This document shows positions 7,723-16,290 of a stretch of 37,910 nt of DNA, one piece after another. Source of the stretch: Spirochaetales bacterium (lineage in GTDB: Bacteria > Spirochaetota > Spirochaetia > DSM-2461); assembly GCA_016936115.1 (NCBI GenBank), contig JAFGPQ010000325.1:1-37910 (forward strand). Direction: 5' to 3'. A program made the position numbers and the translations under genes. Each line of letters starts with the position of its first letter. Positions within the stretch are counted from its first letter, which is position 1. The notes under the pieces are model-generated. The model had not been told where the DNA came from, did no database searches, and was given only the letters and a program-made list of their open reading frames with translations.

Positions 7723-8355
7723 ATGAAGCGCGTAAGAAAGAAGCAGTTATTATTCCTGAGTATCAATGGTCTGATCCTTCTCATCCTCTTCGTTTCCCTT
7801 CGGATCTACGACACCCGGTTCAGGCCGCCTCTTCCCGTTTATGCGCGACCCCTCATCGAAATGGAGAAGATCCATGCCGACGGGAATCCCTATTTCTCCA
7901 ATTTCGACAGGATGGAAATTTTCTCCCAATACCGGGGAACTCGGGCGGTCGGGGCGAAGAAGCCCGGAAAAATGGTCATTCTCGTTCCCCGGGAAGGGTA
8001 TGAACAGGCATTTCATGTCAGCCGGCTCCTTTCCGAGGCTTGTGACAGGGATTGCGGCCTTGTCCTTATGGACATGGGGGATGTGCGTCACTACATACCC
8101 ATGAAGGAAGGGGATCAGCTTCTGGGCAGTGACGAACGGGCGGCTCTTTTCATTACAACCATGGCCGCCTATATGGAGCAGTACGGATTTACCGATTTTC
8201 GGGTTATCTATCTGGGGCAGAACCCCACTGAATCTATGAGGGAAGCCCTCTCTTCCTATGAACTCTTTACGGTAGACCTCACTTCGGCGGATGGGAAGGG
8301 ATCCCTTTCCCCGGGGGAAGAGAAAATCCTCATCGATACGATTCTGGAATCCTGA
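7723..8355 (+). CDS. Hypothetical protein with N-terminal membrane anchor
   Basis: 210 residues of unknown function. A basic N terminus is followed by one hydrophobic helix at about residues 9-26, then a soluble, probably extracytoplasmic, domain with no lipobox. The domain has alternating strand-like and helical segments, for example KMVILVPREGYEQAF, DCGLVLMDMGDV and DFRVIYLGQNP, suggesting an alpha/beta fold. I do not recognise the family. It is followed after 4 nt by the acylphosphatase gene, so the two form an operon. Translation probably begins on leaderless mRNA. Confidence 0.7.
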   Translation: MKRVRKKQLLFLSINGLILLILFVSLRIYDTRFRPPLPVYARPLIEMEKIHADGNPYFSNFDRMEIFSQYRGTRAVGAKKPGKMVILVPREGYEQAFHVSRLLSEACDRDCGLVLMDMGDVRHYIPMKEGDQLLGSDERAALFITTMAAYMEQYGFTDFRVIYLGQNPTESMREALSSYELFTVDLTSADGKGSLSPGEEKILIDTILES

Positions 8356-8359
8356 GAAA

Positions 8360-8632
8360 ATGGCAGCTCTTCATCTGATCGTGACGGGACGGGTCCAGGG
8401 GGTGGGATTCCGCTGGTTCGTCCAGAGACAGGCCGCTGCACTGAATCTGACCGGATGGGTAAAAAACAGGGGAGACGGCACCGTGGAAATCTGGGCGGAA
8501 GGGTCGCCGGAAGCCCGGAAAGCCCTGGAGGAGGCCGTCCGCCGGGGACCGTCCGGTTCGAGGGTCACTAAGGTGAATGCCCGGGAAGCAACCGCCACGG
8601 GGCGGTATTTTCAGTTCGATATTACATTTTAG
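8360..8632 (+). CDS. acyP: Acylphosphatase
   Basis: 90 residues. It hydrolyses carboxyl-phosphate bonds. The substrate-binding loop GRVQGVGFRWF is near residues 11-21, with the catalytic Arg in GVGFR. The catalytic Asn lies in GWVKNRGDGTVEI. The ATG at 8360 is chosen because it gives the normal short N terminus (MAALHLIVTGRVQG). The frame is open further upstream, but that part overlaps the preceding gene. Its stop codon overlaps the convergent lipoprotein stop at 8629, so no terminator can fit between them. Confidence 0.93.
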   Translation: MAALHLIVTGRVQGVGFRWFVQRQAAALNLTGWVKNRGDGTVEIWAEGSPEARKALEEAVRRGPSGSRVTKVNAREATATGRYFQFDITF

Positions 8633-9879
8633 AAATTCAGCGTATATTCCACGTCCGATGCCATTTCCAGCCATACCTGAATATCCATGTCAAAGCCCTT
8701 AACCAGACGATGATAGCCGTCAAAGGGGATTTTCTCCTTCCCATACTCTCCGGGACCGGGAAAATAGATTTCGATTTGTGGTTCGAAGGAACTGTCCCTA
8801 ACCATCCTGTTTATCATGGCCTGGGTGATTTCCATCCTTACCGTATCCTCCCGGCCGGGAGTGATCATCAGCTCTTCGGCAAAAAAGAAATCTTCCATTC
8901 CTTCGGTTTCTTCCGAAACTGCAATGCCCAGCCCGATAAAAGCGTTCTCTTCCCGGGGAAAATTATTGCGGCAGGTCATATGGATCACAGCCGAATCGAG
9001 CATTGCCAGGTATTGGCTGATCCCTCCGTTGTCCCCCGTTGAATCGCGGCCGAATATATCTCCTGACGCAGCGGGGATAGCCGGTTCTCCCCCATTACGG
9101 ATAGCTGTATCTTCCCTCGCGTAAAGGCGGCAGGGCATGACTGCATCCAGAGAAGCCTGAATGATCTGGGTTCCCGAATTATCGATAGAGATCAAGGTGT
9201 TCCGTATCTCCATTTCATAAAAGAAAATGACCTCCGTGGCCCGGTCGTTGATCAGATCCCTGGCTGTATTGACCGTAATCGTCCCGTTCGTATCACAGGG
9301 TATCATCTCATCGGGGATGTTGTCTCCGTTATGGTCAGTACCGATGAGATTAAGATAGCGGATTTCCCTATCATTGTCCCTGTACCGGGCGTAGAGAAGG
9401 AGGGATAGTTCTGTATCGGAACTGATGGCATTGAAATCCAGATTGACCTCGGCGGTGATGTCGGGCAGGGTCATGTCTCCGGAGAGAAAAGTATTGAGAA
9501 GGGATAGATCTATGGGATCTTCTCCCTCATCGGGATACTGCCCCGCCACATCGGCTCTCAATATCAGAATGTCGGCTGAAACTGAGCCGGGAAGCAGCTC
9601 CTGGAAGTCGTAGTTGAGTACTTCCTGCTGCAGGTTGAGAATAAGCGTGTCACCGTCCCGTACAGATGTATCCACGGAGAACCCATCCATCTCCCGGGTG
9701 AGTTCATCCAGGGACCCTTCCAGATTCAGAAAGTCGCTGAATAATCCGGTTCGTTCACCAAGAGACAGCTGCACCGCCGGCTTCGCTTCAATTTTAACTC
9801 CGGTGATCATACTCAGATTGCAGGCCGCCACCGCGAAAAGGACAGTCGTAACGAAAATCACCGGTTTCTTAATTTTCAT
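8629..9879 (-). CDS. Lipoprotein, shorter paralogue of the 11280-13868 lipoprotein
   Basis: 416 residues with a lipoprotein signal peptide; lipobox VAAC with Cys20. After it comes LSLGERTGLFSDFLNL, nearly identical in pattern to LSLGERTGVFSEFLNI in the large lipoprotein upstream. The C-terminal half also matches that paralogue (GEPAIPAASGDIFGRD against GEPVIPAATEDIFGRD). An acidic loop, DHNGDNIPDE, resembles a calcium-binding D-x-D-type loop. Together the two proteins bracket an outer-membrane-type protein, which suggests a surface complex. The function is unknown. The Shine-Dalgarno (GAAGG) is weak. It lies behind a terminator, so it probably has its own promoter in the AT-rich spacer. Confidence 0.8.
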   Translation of the reverse strand: MKIKKPVIFVTTVLFAVAACNLSMITGVKIEAKPAVQLSLGERTGLFSDFLNLEGSLDELTREMDGFSVDTSVRDGDTLILNLQQEVLNYDFQELLPGSVSADILILRADVAGQYPDEGEDPIDLSLLNTFLSGDMTLPDITAEVNLDFNAISSDTELSLLLYARYRDNDREIRYLNLIGTDHNGDNIPDEMIPCDTNGTITVNTARDLINDRATEVIFFYEMEIRNTLISIDNSGTQIIQASLDAVMPCRLYAREDTAIRNGGEPAIPAASGDIFGRDSTGDNGGISQYLAMLDSAVIHMTCRNNFPREENAFIGLGIAVSEETEGMEDFFFAEELMITPGREDTVRMEITQAMINRMVRDSSFEPQIEIYFPGPGEYGKEKIPFDGYHRLVKGFDMDIQVWLEMASDVEYTLNF

Positions 9880-9978
9880 AAGAGCCTTCTATTCTTTTGG
9901 GTGATTTTGAAATGGTGCCGCAAAGATTTATGGGAAACTATATAAAACTATATCCTCAAAACGCCCTTATGTCATTAT

Positions 9979-10007
9979 AAAAAAACCGCTCCCCCGAAAG
10001 AGAGCGG
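9979..10007 (-). terminator. Rho-independent terminator after the outer-membrane protein gene
   Basis: On the minus strand, CCGCTC (10007-10002), a 10-nt loop and GAGCGG (9991-9986) run straight into seven Ts (9985-9979). A second small hairpin (GCAGG-AACT-CCTGC type) precedes it near 10012-10027. It ends the lipoprotein-barrel transcript. Confidence 0.8.
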
Positions 10008-10032
10008 CTTCGCAGGGAGTTCCTGCGGGGTA

Positions 10033-11283
10033 TTAATACCCCAGAGCCAGATTGAATCCGGCGTTGAGACCGCGGGTGGTAAAGAGATTCAGGAAATGGG
10101 TATTGGACAGTCCCACATCCACTCCCACCTCGATCACCCGAAGGTTGACCCGCAGTTCTGCAGAAGCCTCCCAGAGGAACTTATCATATCCCACGGATAC
10201 GCTCAGGGCGCTCAGAGGAGAGATGGCTCCCTTGGCTGTGAGGCCCCCGCTTACCAGCAGATTGCCCTCATCCAGAATCAGTTCCCCATTGCCGACCCAG
10301 TCGATGAACCGGGGATAACCGGTGAGGCAGTAAAAGCCCCCCAGTGCCAGGGGAAGGCTCACTTCGTAGAGGCTTTCCAGTGTTTCCATGTCTTCCGCAT
10401 TGCTGTCGGTGGACCAGGGTTCGCTTCCCTCTTCATAATTGAGCAAGTCCGAGGTGGTCATGGAGGCGCTGGCCGACACGGTAGTGGTGTAGGGCAGTTT
10501 CGCCGGAGATACGGTCAAACCGGTCAGGCTGAACCCGTAGTGGGGTTTCCCATTTCTCATTTTCACAGCCCCCAGATCCAGGTTATATCCCATACCATCT
10601 ATCAGAGCCGCCGTATCCGTGTTGGACATATCGGTCAGATTGAACAGGGAGTAGACGGGAATGGACACACTGGTTTCCGCCGTAATGTCTCCGCCGGCGC
10701 CGTTACTCACATTGTAGGTGAACCGGGCGTCCTTGTCCGTATAAACAAGGGGTGCGAAGGCTCCCGCCTTGGTGCTGAACTGCCAGTTTTTCCATCGGTA
10801 ACCGGCGTACATACCCCCCTTCAAAAAGACCCGGCCGTACACGTCGGCATCGTCCTCATTGGTTTCGCCCAGGGTAATTCCGTCCGCCATCACCTTGATG
10901 ATCTTGTTGGGAATTGCCGAGGAGATGGAACCGTCCATACTGACGTATTCTCCCAGGCTTACCCCGAAGATCGTCATGACCACATGCTCCTCGAACTCGA
11001 GATTAGCGGCAACTTTCAGATCCCTGTCTTCGAGCGTCGTAAGCATCTGGTTAAAATCCAGAAGAAGCACCCCGTCGGCGGGGAAAAGCTGTTCCAGTGT
11101 GAAGTAGCTGTTGGAAACGGCCATTTTGGCGGACAGTCCCGTCTCAAAATATTTGCGCGGTCCCGTGCTCATGAGGGCCGGGTTGAACTCATGGTCCCAG
11201 GACTGGAGGGGATTGGCATTCAGAGCGAAAGTGGCAAACAGGAGGAAGAGGAGGGCGGCTCCTTTATAGCGTGATGTCATCAT
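10033..11283 (-). CDS. Putative outer-membrane beta-barrel protein
   Basis: 416 residues. A signal peptide (hydrophobic LLFLLFATFALNANP, cleavage probably near residue 24) precedes a sequence rich in alternating hydrophobic/polar strands, with NPALMSTGPRKYFETGL near the mature N terminus. The C terminus, LNAGFNLALGY, ends in an aromatic residue as barrel proteins do. No named family is recognised with confidence. The ATG overlaps the stop of the upstream 862-residue lipoprotein (ATGA), with GGAGG just before, so the two are translationally coupled. A role with the flanking lipoproteins is inferred from position only. Confidence 0.72.
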   Translation of the reverse strand: MMTSRYKGAALLFLLFATFALNANPLQSWDHEFNPALMSTGPRKYFETGLSAKMAVSNSYFTLEQLFPADGVLLLDFNQMLTTLEDRDLKVAANLEFEEHVVMTIFGVSLGEYVSMDGSISSAIPNKIIKVMADGITLGETNEDDADVYGRVFLKGGMYAGYRWKNWQFSTKAGAFAPLVYTDKDARFTYNVSNGAGGDITAETSVSIPVYSLFNLTDMSNTDTAALIDGMGYNLDLGAVKMRNGKPHYGFSLTGLTVSPAKLPYTTTVSASASMTTSDLLNYEEGSEPWSTDSNAEDMETLESLYEVSLPLALGGFYCLTGYPRFIDWVGNGELILDEGNLLVSGGLTAKGAISPLSALSVSVGYDKFLWEASAELRVNLRVIEVGVDVGLSNTHFLNLFTTRGLNAGFNLALGY

Positions 11284-13868
11284 TCTTCATTTCCTCCCAG
11301 GTCGATGGTGTAGTTTACATCGGATTCGATGCTCATTGTGGCTCCGATATCGAGATCGAATCCTTCCACGAGCTGGTGGTCGCCGGTCGTCAAATAGACG
11401 TCGTAGGTGGGCATGAATGCATCATCGGCTATCATACGGGCGATCTGCTCCGGGGTTATGGAGAGGGACAATGGTCTCGTATCCCCCTTGACGATGGTTA
11501 ACTCTTTCGTCAGTTCAAAATCTCCGTATCCTGCCGGATTGGTATCTTCGGTCATGGAAAAACCGATGCCTATCAGACCCTCCCCTTTGGGCGAGAGGTT
11601 TGAGGGGGTGGTAAAGGTGAGGTTCACACTCGCCGTACTGAGCATATTCAGGTAGTCGTTAGTCTGATCGTCATCTTCCGAACCGTCCCGGCCGAAGATA
11701 TCTTCAGTGGCAGCGGGTATAACCGGTTCCCCGTCCAGCTCCAGGGAGGCGTTGGATGCGGCGCGCATCTTGAGGGGAATGTCGGCATTGATGGCCGCGG
11801 CGAATGTCTGGTCTCCGCTGGCCGATGTGAGGTCGATGGTGGCGCCGTTGACATAAACTTCATAGTAAAAGTAAATATCCGTGGCTCTGGCATCGACCAG
11901 AGTCGTCAGGGCACTGAAAGATATGGCGTTTCCGTTAGCTGTCAACCAGGCCTGGTCGATATCGGCCTTCGTATCGGGAATATTGTCCGAATCACCATCG
12001 GTTCCCTGAATGATTACGGCCTGGGCATTTCCGTCAATATCGTCATAGGTCGCCCAGATCAGGAGACCCAGGGTCAGGCCGCTTCCGTTGGGGATACTCA
12101 GGTCAAGGCTGGCGGAAATATCCGGAAAGGTTATGCTGTCGGGAAGAACGTTTTTCAGGTCGCCGAAGCTCAGGGGGTCCGCCCCGGATTCGGGAAACTG
12201 CCCCTGGATCATGGGGTCGGCCGAGTCTCCTTTAATAACTACCTTGTCAATGGTAAAGTCCGCCGTAACTGTGGCGGCGAAATTATAGGTATTGTCCGTA
12301 TCCACATTGTGAAGGGTCAGGATCGAATCGTCTCCATCCCCGTCATCGATATCCAGGGTTACATCAATATCCGGATCCGTATCGGGGTCGCTGACGGAAA
12401 GGGAGTCCCCCAGGGAGGCAATGGACAGGATGGGTGTGATATCCCTGATGCCCCAGGACTCGGTCCCGAAGGCATTGGTGAACGTGCGCGTATCGGAATT
12501 AATCTCCAGCTCAGGAGCGTCAAGAGTCACTTCCAGGTTCACCGGCAGATTGCCCGTCATGTCCACAGTGATCGCCGCGGCGCTGTTGAATGTGACCGAA
12601 TCCACAAGATCGGTTATGTCCGAGCCCAGGTTCGTGATGATCTCCTGATCCATCTCCATGGCCCTGCCGTCAAGGACAATAGTGTCAAAGTTCGTGATGG
12701 AAGCATCGGCGGATCCAGTTACCGTACCTGTGTGAAAAGCAGATCCCTCCGAAACGGGTGATACCAGCTTCACCGTGTAGTACAGGGTGATATCCCCCGC
12801 GGCCAGGGGCACAGCGGACAAATCCCATTCCGGACCGGCCCCTATGGCCACATCGGAAACGGAAGCCTGTTCCGCCCCACCCTGCCACAGGGACATGGAA
12901 ATGGTGGCGTTTACATCGGTGACTACTGTATCGAAGTTGTCCAGAGAGATATCGATCGCTCCTGTACCGATCTCCGCGCTTATGAGATCGGGATTCCCCA
13001 GGGATATGGCTATGCTCGCCTCGTCCATGGTGGTGTCCACGGAAATGCCCGTGGCGTCGGAGATTGTCTCCGTACCGGGAAAGGTCAAAGTGAGGTCGAA
13101 ATCCTCCGATGTGCCTGCTCCGCCGGTTATGGAGAGATCTATGGCCACATCGAAATCCGCAGGAAGGGCATTCCCGTTGAAATCAAAGACAAGGGGGGAG
13201 CCAACCGCTGTGGATGTGGTCATAGCGGCAATGTTTGTGGATGTTCCCACTTCCCGAAGATAGGCCGCATTAATGGTAACCACCGGAGAACCGCTTGAGA
13301 CATTCTCAAGGGCCGTATTGCAGGCAAGAGTATCCCCGGAGAAGGTGACCGACGAAAATCCGGCAGTGTTGACGGTCTGGACAATAGTCGGTGATGTGCC
13401 GTTTTCCTGGGGGATATCCTGCAGGGACGTATCGGGCAGATTCACATCCGAGGGAATCGCAATGGGATCCACGGTGAGGCTGATCGCTTCCGATTCTGAA
13501 ATGGCCGGGATGGAGAACTCGATGGCCGGATCGCCGGCGGCGGGAATCTCCTGCTCTATGGATCCCAGATTAAGGGTGTCTCCCATGAGGTTGTCCAGGG
13601 ATTGGCTGATGATCTCCTGCTGCAGATGCAGGCTTATGGGAGCACCGGCAGTCGCGGCGCTCCTGTCCAGCCCTTCCGTATCGTCAGTAACGTTTGCCAG
13701 TTCCTCGTCGATATTCAGAAACTCGCTGAATACGCCGGTCCGTTCCCCCAACGACACTTCCACCGTGGGGTCGGTAACGATTTGTACGCTTTTCATCATT
13801 CCCAGTTCGCAACCGGACAATATGACGATCAGAGCGAGAAAGAGCACCATGATCTGTTTGCTTTTCAT
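11280..13868 (-). CDS. Large lipoprotein (862 aa), paralogue of the 8629-9879 lipoprotein
   Basis: The signal peptide ends in lipobox LSGC with Cys20. Residues about 20-120 and about 500-862 resemble the shorter lipoprotein downstream. The middle part (roughly 130-490) is an insert of beta-rich, Ser/Thr/Asp-rich sequence with few aromatics or Cys. Acidic loops such as DPDTDPDIDVTLDIDDGDGD and GDSDNIPDTKAD look calcium-binding. It is most likely anchored in the outer membrane and surface-exposed. A GGGAGA ribosome site precedes the ATG. It is the first gene of a pair with the barrel-like protein. No enzyme motif is seen. Confidence 0.8.
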   Translation of the reverse strand: MKSKQIMVLFLALIVILSGCELGMMKSVQIVTDPTVEVSLGERTGVFSEFLNIDEELANVTDDTEGLDRSAATAGAPISLHLQQEIISQSLDNLMGDTLNLGSIEQEIPAAGDPAIEFSIPAISESEAISLTVDPIAIPSDVNLPDTSLQDIPQENGTSPTIVQTVNTAGFSSVTFSGDTLACNTALENVSSGSPVVTINAAYLREVGTSTNIAAMTTSTAVGSPLVFDFNGNALPADFDVAIDLSITGGAGTSEDFDLTLTFPGTETISDATGISVDTTMDEASIAISLGNPDLISAEIGTGAIDISLDNFDTVVTDVNATISMSLWQGGAEQASVSDVAIGAGPEWDLSAVPLAAGDITLYYTVKLVSPVSEGSAFHTGTVTGSADASITNFDTIVLDGRAMEMDQEIITNLGSDITDLVDSVTFNSAAAITVDMTGNLPVNLEVTLDAPELEINSDTRTFTNAFGTESWGIRDITPILSIASLGDSLSVSDPDTDPDIDVTLDIDDGDGDDSILTLHNVDTDNTYNFAATVTADFTIDKVVIKGDSADPMIQGQFPESGADPLSFGDLKNVLPDSITFPDISASLDLSIPNGSGLTLGLLIWATYDDIDGNAQAVIIQGTDGDSDNIPDTKADIDQAWLTANGNAISFSALTTLVDARATDIYFYYEVYVNGATIDLTSASGDQTFAAAINADIPLKMRAASNASLELDGEPVIPAATEDIFGRDGSEDDDQTNDYLNMLSTASVNLTFTTPSNLSPKGEGLIGIGFSMTEDTNPAGYGDFELTKELTIVKGDTRPLSLSITPEQIARMIADDAFMPTYDVYLTTGDHQLVEGFDLDIGATMSIESDVNYTIDLGGNEE

Positions 13869-14066
13869 TAATTCTGTTCTCCCTATCCCAAAGGATGTTT
13901 TTGAAATTCATGGTATAATCTATAGCAATATTGCCGTGAAAACTAAAGCAACTGTAATTTTTTCCGGTGATCGGACTTTATTGCTCCCTTTCTGTGAGGA
14001 TACGGACTTGTCAGGGGAGAAAATGGATATGAAGTTATAGATATTGACAGGGAAAGGAGGTATTCA
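13869..14066. other. Divergent intergenic region
   Basis: 198 nt between the large lipoprotein (-) and the HD-domain gene (+). On the minus strand, TTCACG, 17 nt and TATACC is a weak candidate promoter near 13905-13935. On the plus side, AAAGGAGG (14053-14060) is a strong ribosome binding site for the HD gene. No structured RNA or repeat is evident. Confidence 0.4.
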
Positions 14067-14633
14067 ATGCCCGCACGAGAGGAAGCACTGGCATTACTGA
14101 AGAAGTACAACGAATCGGAGAACCTGATAGTCCACGGGCTTACTGTGGAAGCGGTGATGCGCCACGCCGCCCGGAAAAGGGGAGAGGACGAGGAGAAATG
14201 GGCGATCATCGGTCTGGTTCACGATATAGATTATGAGAAGTTTCCCGAGGCCCATTGCCTGAAGGCCCGGGAGATACTGGAGGGTGAAGGCTGGCCGGAG
14301 GATTATATCCACGGCGTCTGTTCCCACGGCTGGGGCATCTGTTCCGAGGAGGAGCCGGTGGAGTTCATGGAGAAGTACCTCTACGCTTGCGATGAGCTGA
14401 CCGGGCTCATCTACGCCACCTGCCTGATGCGCCCCAGCCGCAGCGTGCTCGATCTGACGGTGAAATCGGTTAAGAAAAAGTGGAAGACCAAAGGCTTCGC
14501 CGCCGGAGTTGACCGGGATCTGGTGCTGAAGGGCGCCGGGATGATAGGCCTGGAGCTGGAGGAATTGATGCAGGAGTGCATCGACGGAATGAAGGAAGCC
14601 GCCGAGGTGATCGGCCTCAAGGGAGAGCTCTGA
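14067..14633 (+). CDS. HD-domain protein (predicted metal-dependent phosphohydrolase)
   Basis: 188 residues. The HD pattern is seen as His33, then His52-Asp53 (GLVHDIDYEKFPEAH), His87 (CSHGWG) and Asp109 (YACDELTGLIYATCL). These are the expected metal ligands of an HD phosphohydrolase. It lacks the extra motifs of HD-GYP, RelA or YqeK proteins, so the substrate is unknown. A strong AAAGGAGG site precedes the ATG. It lies upstream of the NifX/MinD operon but is separated from it by a consensus promoter, so a functional link is uncertain. Confidence 0.85.
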   Translation: MPAREEALALLKKYNESENLIVHGLTVEAVMRHAARKRGEDEEKWAIIGLVHDIDYEKFPEAHCLKAREILEGEGWPEDYIHGVCSHGWGICSEEEPVEFMEKYLYACDELTGLIYATCLMRPSRSVLDLTVKSVKKKWKTKGFAAGVDRDLVLKGAGMIGLELEELMQECIDGMKEAAEVIGLKGEL

Positions 14634-14653
14634 CAAGATGGTGTAATTAAATC

Positions 14654-14682
14654 TTGACATATTTTTCTCAGAAGCCTATAAT
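14654..14682 (+). promoter_or_regulatory. Consensus promoter of the NifX/MinD operon
   Basis: TTGACA (14654-14659), a 17-nt spacer and TATAAT (14677-14682): both hexamers are perfect consensus. The predicted start is near 14689, giving a leader of about 38 nt with AAGGAG before the ATG at 14727. A promoter this strong usually needs repression; see the palindrome at 14682-14695. Confidence 0.9.
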
Positions 14683-14695
14683 GTGCATATGCACA
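14682..14695. promoter_or_regulatory. Perfect 14-bp palindrome over the transcription start (candidate operator)
   Basis: TGTGCATATGCACA is a perfect palindrome that begins at the last base of the -10 hexamer and covers the predicted +1. A repressor bound here would block initiation. The DUF134 HTH protein encoded at the end of the same operon is the obvious candidate, giving autoregulation. I did not notice another copy of the 14-mer in the window. Confidence 0.65.
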
Positions 14696-14726
14696 AAAGG
14701 GTCAAATACGCCCTAAGGAGAAAAAT

Positions 14727-15071
14727 ATGAGAATCGGTGTACCCACCAACGATAGAACCAATGTGGAATCCCATTTCGGCCACTGCAAGGAATTCGCCCT
14801 TATCGACTGCGAAGACGGGGTTGTCAAAGAGACTGCTTACGTGACGCCTCCCCCCCATGAACCGGGTGTTATGCCCAAATTCCTGGCGGAACAGAAGGCC
14901 GATGTTATCCTCACCGGCGGAATGGGACAGATGGCTATCAATCTCTTCAAGCAGAACAGTATCGATGTGATCCTGGGAGCTTCCGGATCCATTGAAGAGA
15001 ATGTAAAGGTCTTCCTGAGCGGCAACCTGGAATCCACCGGATCCGCCTGCGATCATCATCACGACCATTAA
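14727..15071 (+). CDS. Dinitrogenase iron-molybdenum cofactor (NifX/orange-protein-like) family protein
   Basis: 114 residues with the single-domain NifX/NifB-C-terminal fold pattern: MRIGVPTNDRTNVESHFGHC, PPPHEPGVMPKFLAEQ, LTGGMGQMAINLF and LGASGSIEENVKVFLSG. The C-terminal tail CDHHHDH is a probable metal site. Relatives bind Fe-Mo cofactors, or in Desulfovibrio a Mo-Cu cluster (orange protein). No nif structural genes are in the window, so nitrogen fixation is not implied. It is the first gene of a five-gene operon whose order resembles orp clusters. Confidence 0.88.
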   Translation: MRIGVPTNDRTNVESHFGHCKEFALIDCEDGVVKETAYVTPPPHEPGVMPKFLAEQKADVILTGGMGQMAINLFKQNSIDVILGASGSIEENVKVFLSGNLESTGSACDHHHDH

Positions 15072-15083
15072 GAGGAGGTTGGC

Positions 15084-15446
15084 ATGATAGGAATACCCGT
15101 AAAGGACAAGAGTGATAATCCCCTGCTGGAAGAGCGTTTCGGCCGTTCCGCCATTTTCTGCCTCATAGACGGGGAGGGAAACAGGACTTTTATCGATAAC
15201 GATGCCCCCAACTCCTCCTCCGGGGCGGGCGTCAAGACCGTTCAGATGCTGGCCGACCGGGATGTGGACGTTGTCATCGCTCCCGAGGTGGGACCCAAGG
15301 CCACCGCTGCCATGGAACCACTGGGAATCCGTGTTTTCAACATGGGTACGGTTCAGAATCTGAATGAGCTGATGACTCTTTACAATGAAAACAAACTGAC
15401 CGAGAGAAAAGACTCCGCCGCTCCCGGCGGACTAAGGAGAGCCTGA
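15084..15446 (+). CDS. Second NifX-like (dinitrogenase Fe-Mo cofactor family) protein
   Basis: 120 residues, a divergent paralogue of the gene 12 nt upstream: MIGIPVKDKSDNPLLEERFG, SSSGAGVKTVQMLADRDVD, IAPEVGPKATAAM and FNMGTVQNLNELM. It lacks the His-rich tail. GAGGAGG precedes the ATG. The two may form a heteromeric cluster carrier that receives metal from the downstream ATPases; that role is inferred from orp-type operons. Confidence 0.85.
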   Translation: MIGIPVKDKSDNPLLEERFGRSAIFCLIDGEGNRTFIDNDAPNSSSGAGVKTVQMLADRDVDVVIAPEVGPKATAAMEPLGIRVFNMGTVQNLNELMTLYNENKLTERKDSAAPGGLRRA

Positions 15447-15447
15447 T

Positions 15448-16290
15448 CTGGATATTGTAATCTTAAGCGGCAAAGGGGGGACGGGGAAAACCACCGTCTC
15501 CACCAATCTGTCCGTGGCGGCGGGAAGGGAAGCGGTCCTTCTGGACTGTGATGTGGAGGAGCCCAACGGTCATCTTTTCATGGCTCCGGACCTTGAAAGA
15601 AAATCTCCGGTAACCACCGGATTTCCCCGTATCGATGAGGATATCTGTACCCACTGCGGCAAATGTGCCCGGTTCTGCTCCTTCAATGCCCTGCTCTCTA
15701 CGAAGAAAACGAATATCGTTATGGCCGAACTCTGTCACGACTGCGGAGGCTGCAGCCTGGTCTGCCCCGTGGATGCGGTCAGCTATGATAAGCGGGAGAT
15801 CGGTCTGACCGGTTTCGCCGGTGATAAGGACGATCCCGATTTCATCGACGGGATTCTTCATACGGGGGAGTTCTCCGCCGAAAAAATCATCGAGGCCGTG
15901 CTTGATGTCCCCTCTGAGAGATCCTATCGGATTATCGATGCGCCTCCGGGCTGTTCCTGCTCGGCGGTTCAGGCGGCGGAGGGGGCCGATTTCGCCCTTC
16001 TCGTGACAGAACCGACTCCCTTTGCCCTCAGCGACATGAAGATGGTGGTGGAGATGCTGGAAAACCTGCATGTCCCCGCGGGCGTCTTTATCAACAAGGC
16101 CGGTGAAAACGAAGGGGAGCTGCTGGCCTACTGCGAAGAAAAGAATCTCCCGGTTATGGAAAAACTTCCCTTTTCCCGGGAGTACGGGAAAACCATAGTG
16201 GAGGGAAGGCTTCTCGCTCGTGAGCATCGGGAGATCCGGGAACTTTTTGAAAAGCTGTGGTTCCGCATCAAAAGAGAGGGGAACAATTAG
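15448..16290 (+). CDS. MinD-family Fe-S ATPase with ferredoxin insert (first), CTG start
   Basis: 280 residues. The deviant Walker A motif SGKGGTGKTT lies at residues 7-16. Two 4Fe-4S motifs follow, at Cys67/70/73/77 and Cys96/99/102/106, inserted in the MinD/Mrp ATPase fold. It probably binds or transfers clusters to the NifX-like proteins in an ATP-dependent way. The first GTG (15514) would cut off the P-loop. CTG at 15448 is the only plausible start: it gives MDIVILSGKGG as in homologues and has AAGGAG 8 nt upstream. It follows the previous stop by 1 nt. Confidence 0.85.
   Translation: MDIVILSGKGGTGKTTVSTNLSVAAGREAVLLDCDVEEPNGHLFMAPDLERKSPVTTGFPRIDEDICTHCGKCARFCSFNALLSTKKTNIVMAELCHDCGGCSLVCPVDAVSYDKREIGLTGFAGDKDDPDFIDGILHTGEFSAEKIIEAVLDVPSERSYRIIDAPPGCSCSAVQAAEGADFALLVTEPTPFALSDMKMVVEMLENLHVPAGVFINKAGENEGELLAYCEEKNLPVMEKLPFSREYGKTIVEGRLLAREHREIRELFEKLWFRIKREGNN

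Noticed and set aside
10096-11274. A 392-codon open frame antisense to the putative barrel gene
   Set aside because: The minus-strand gene has a signal peptide, a ribosome site and stop-start coupling; the antisense frame has none of these.
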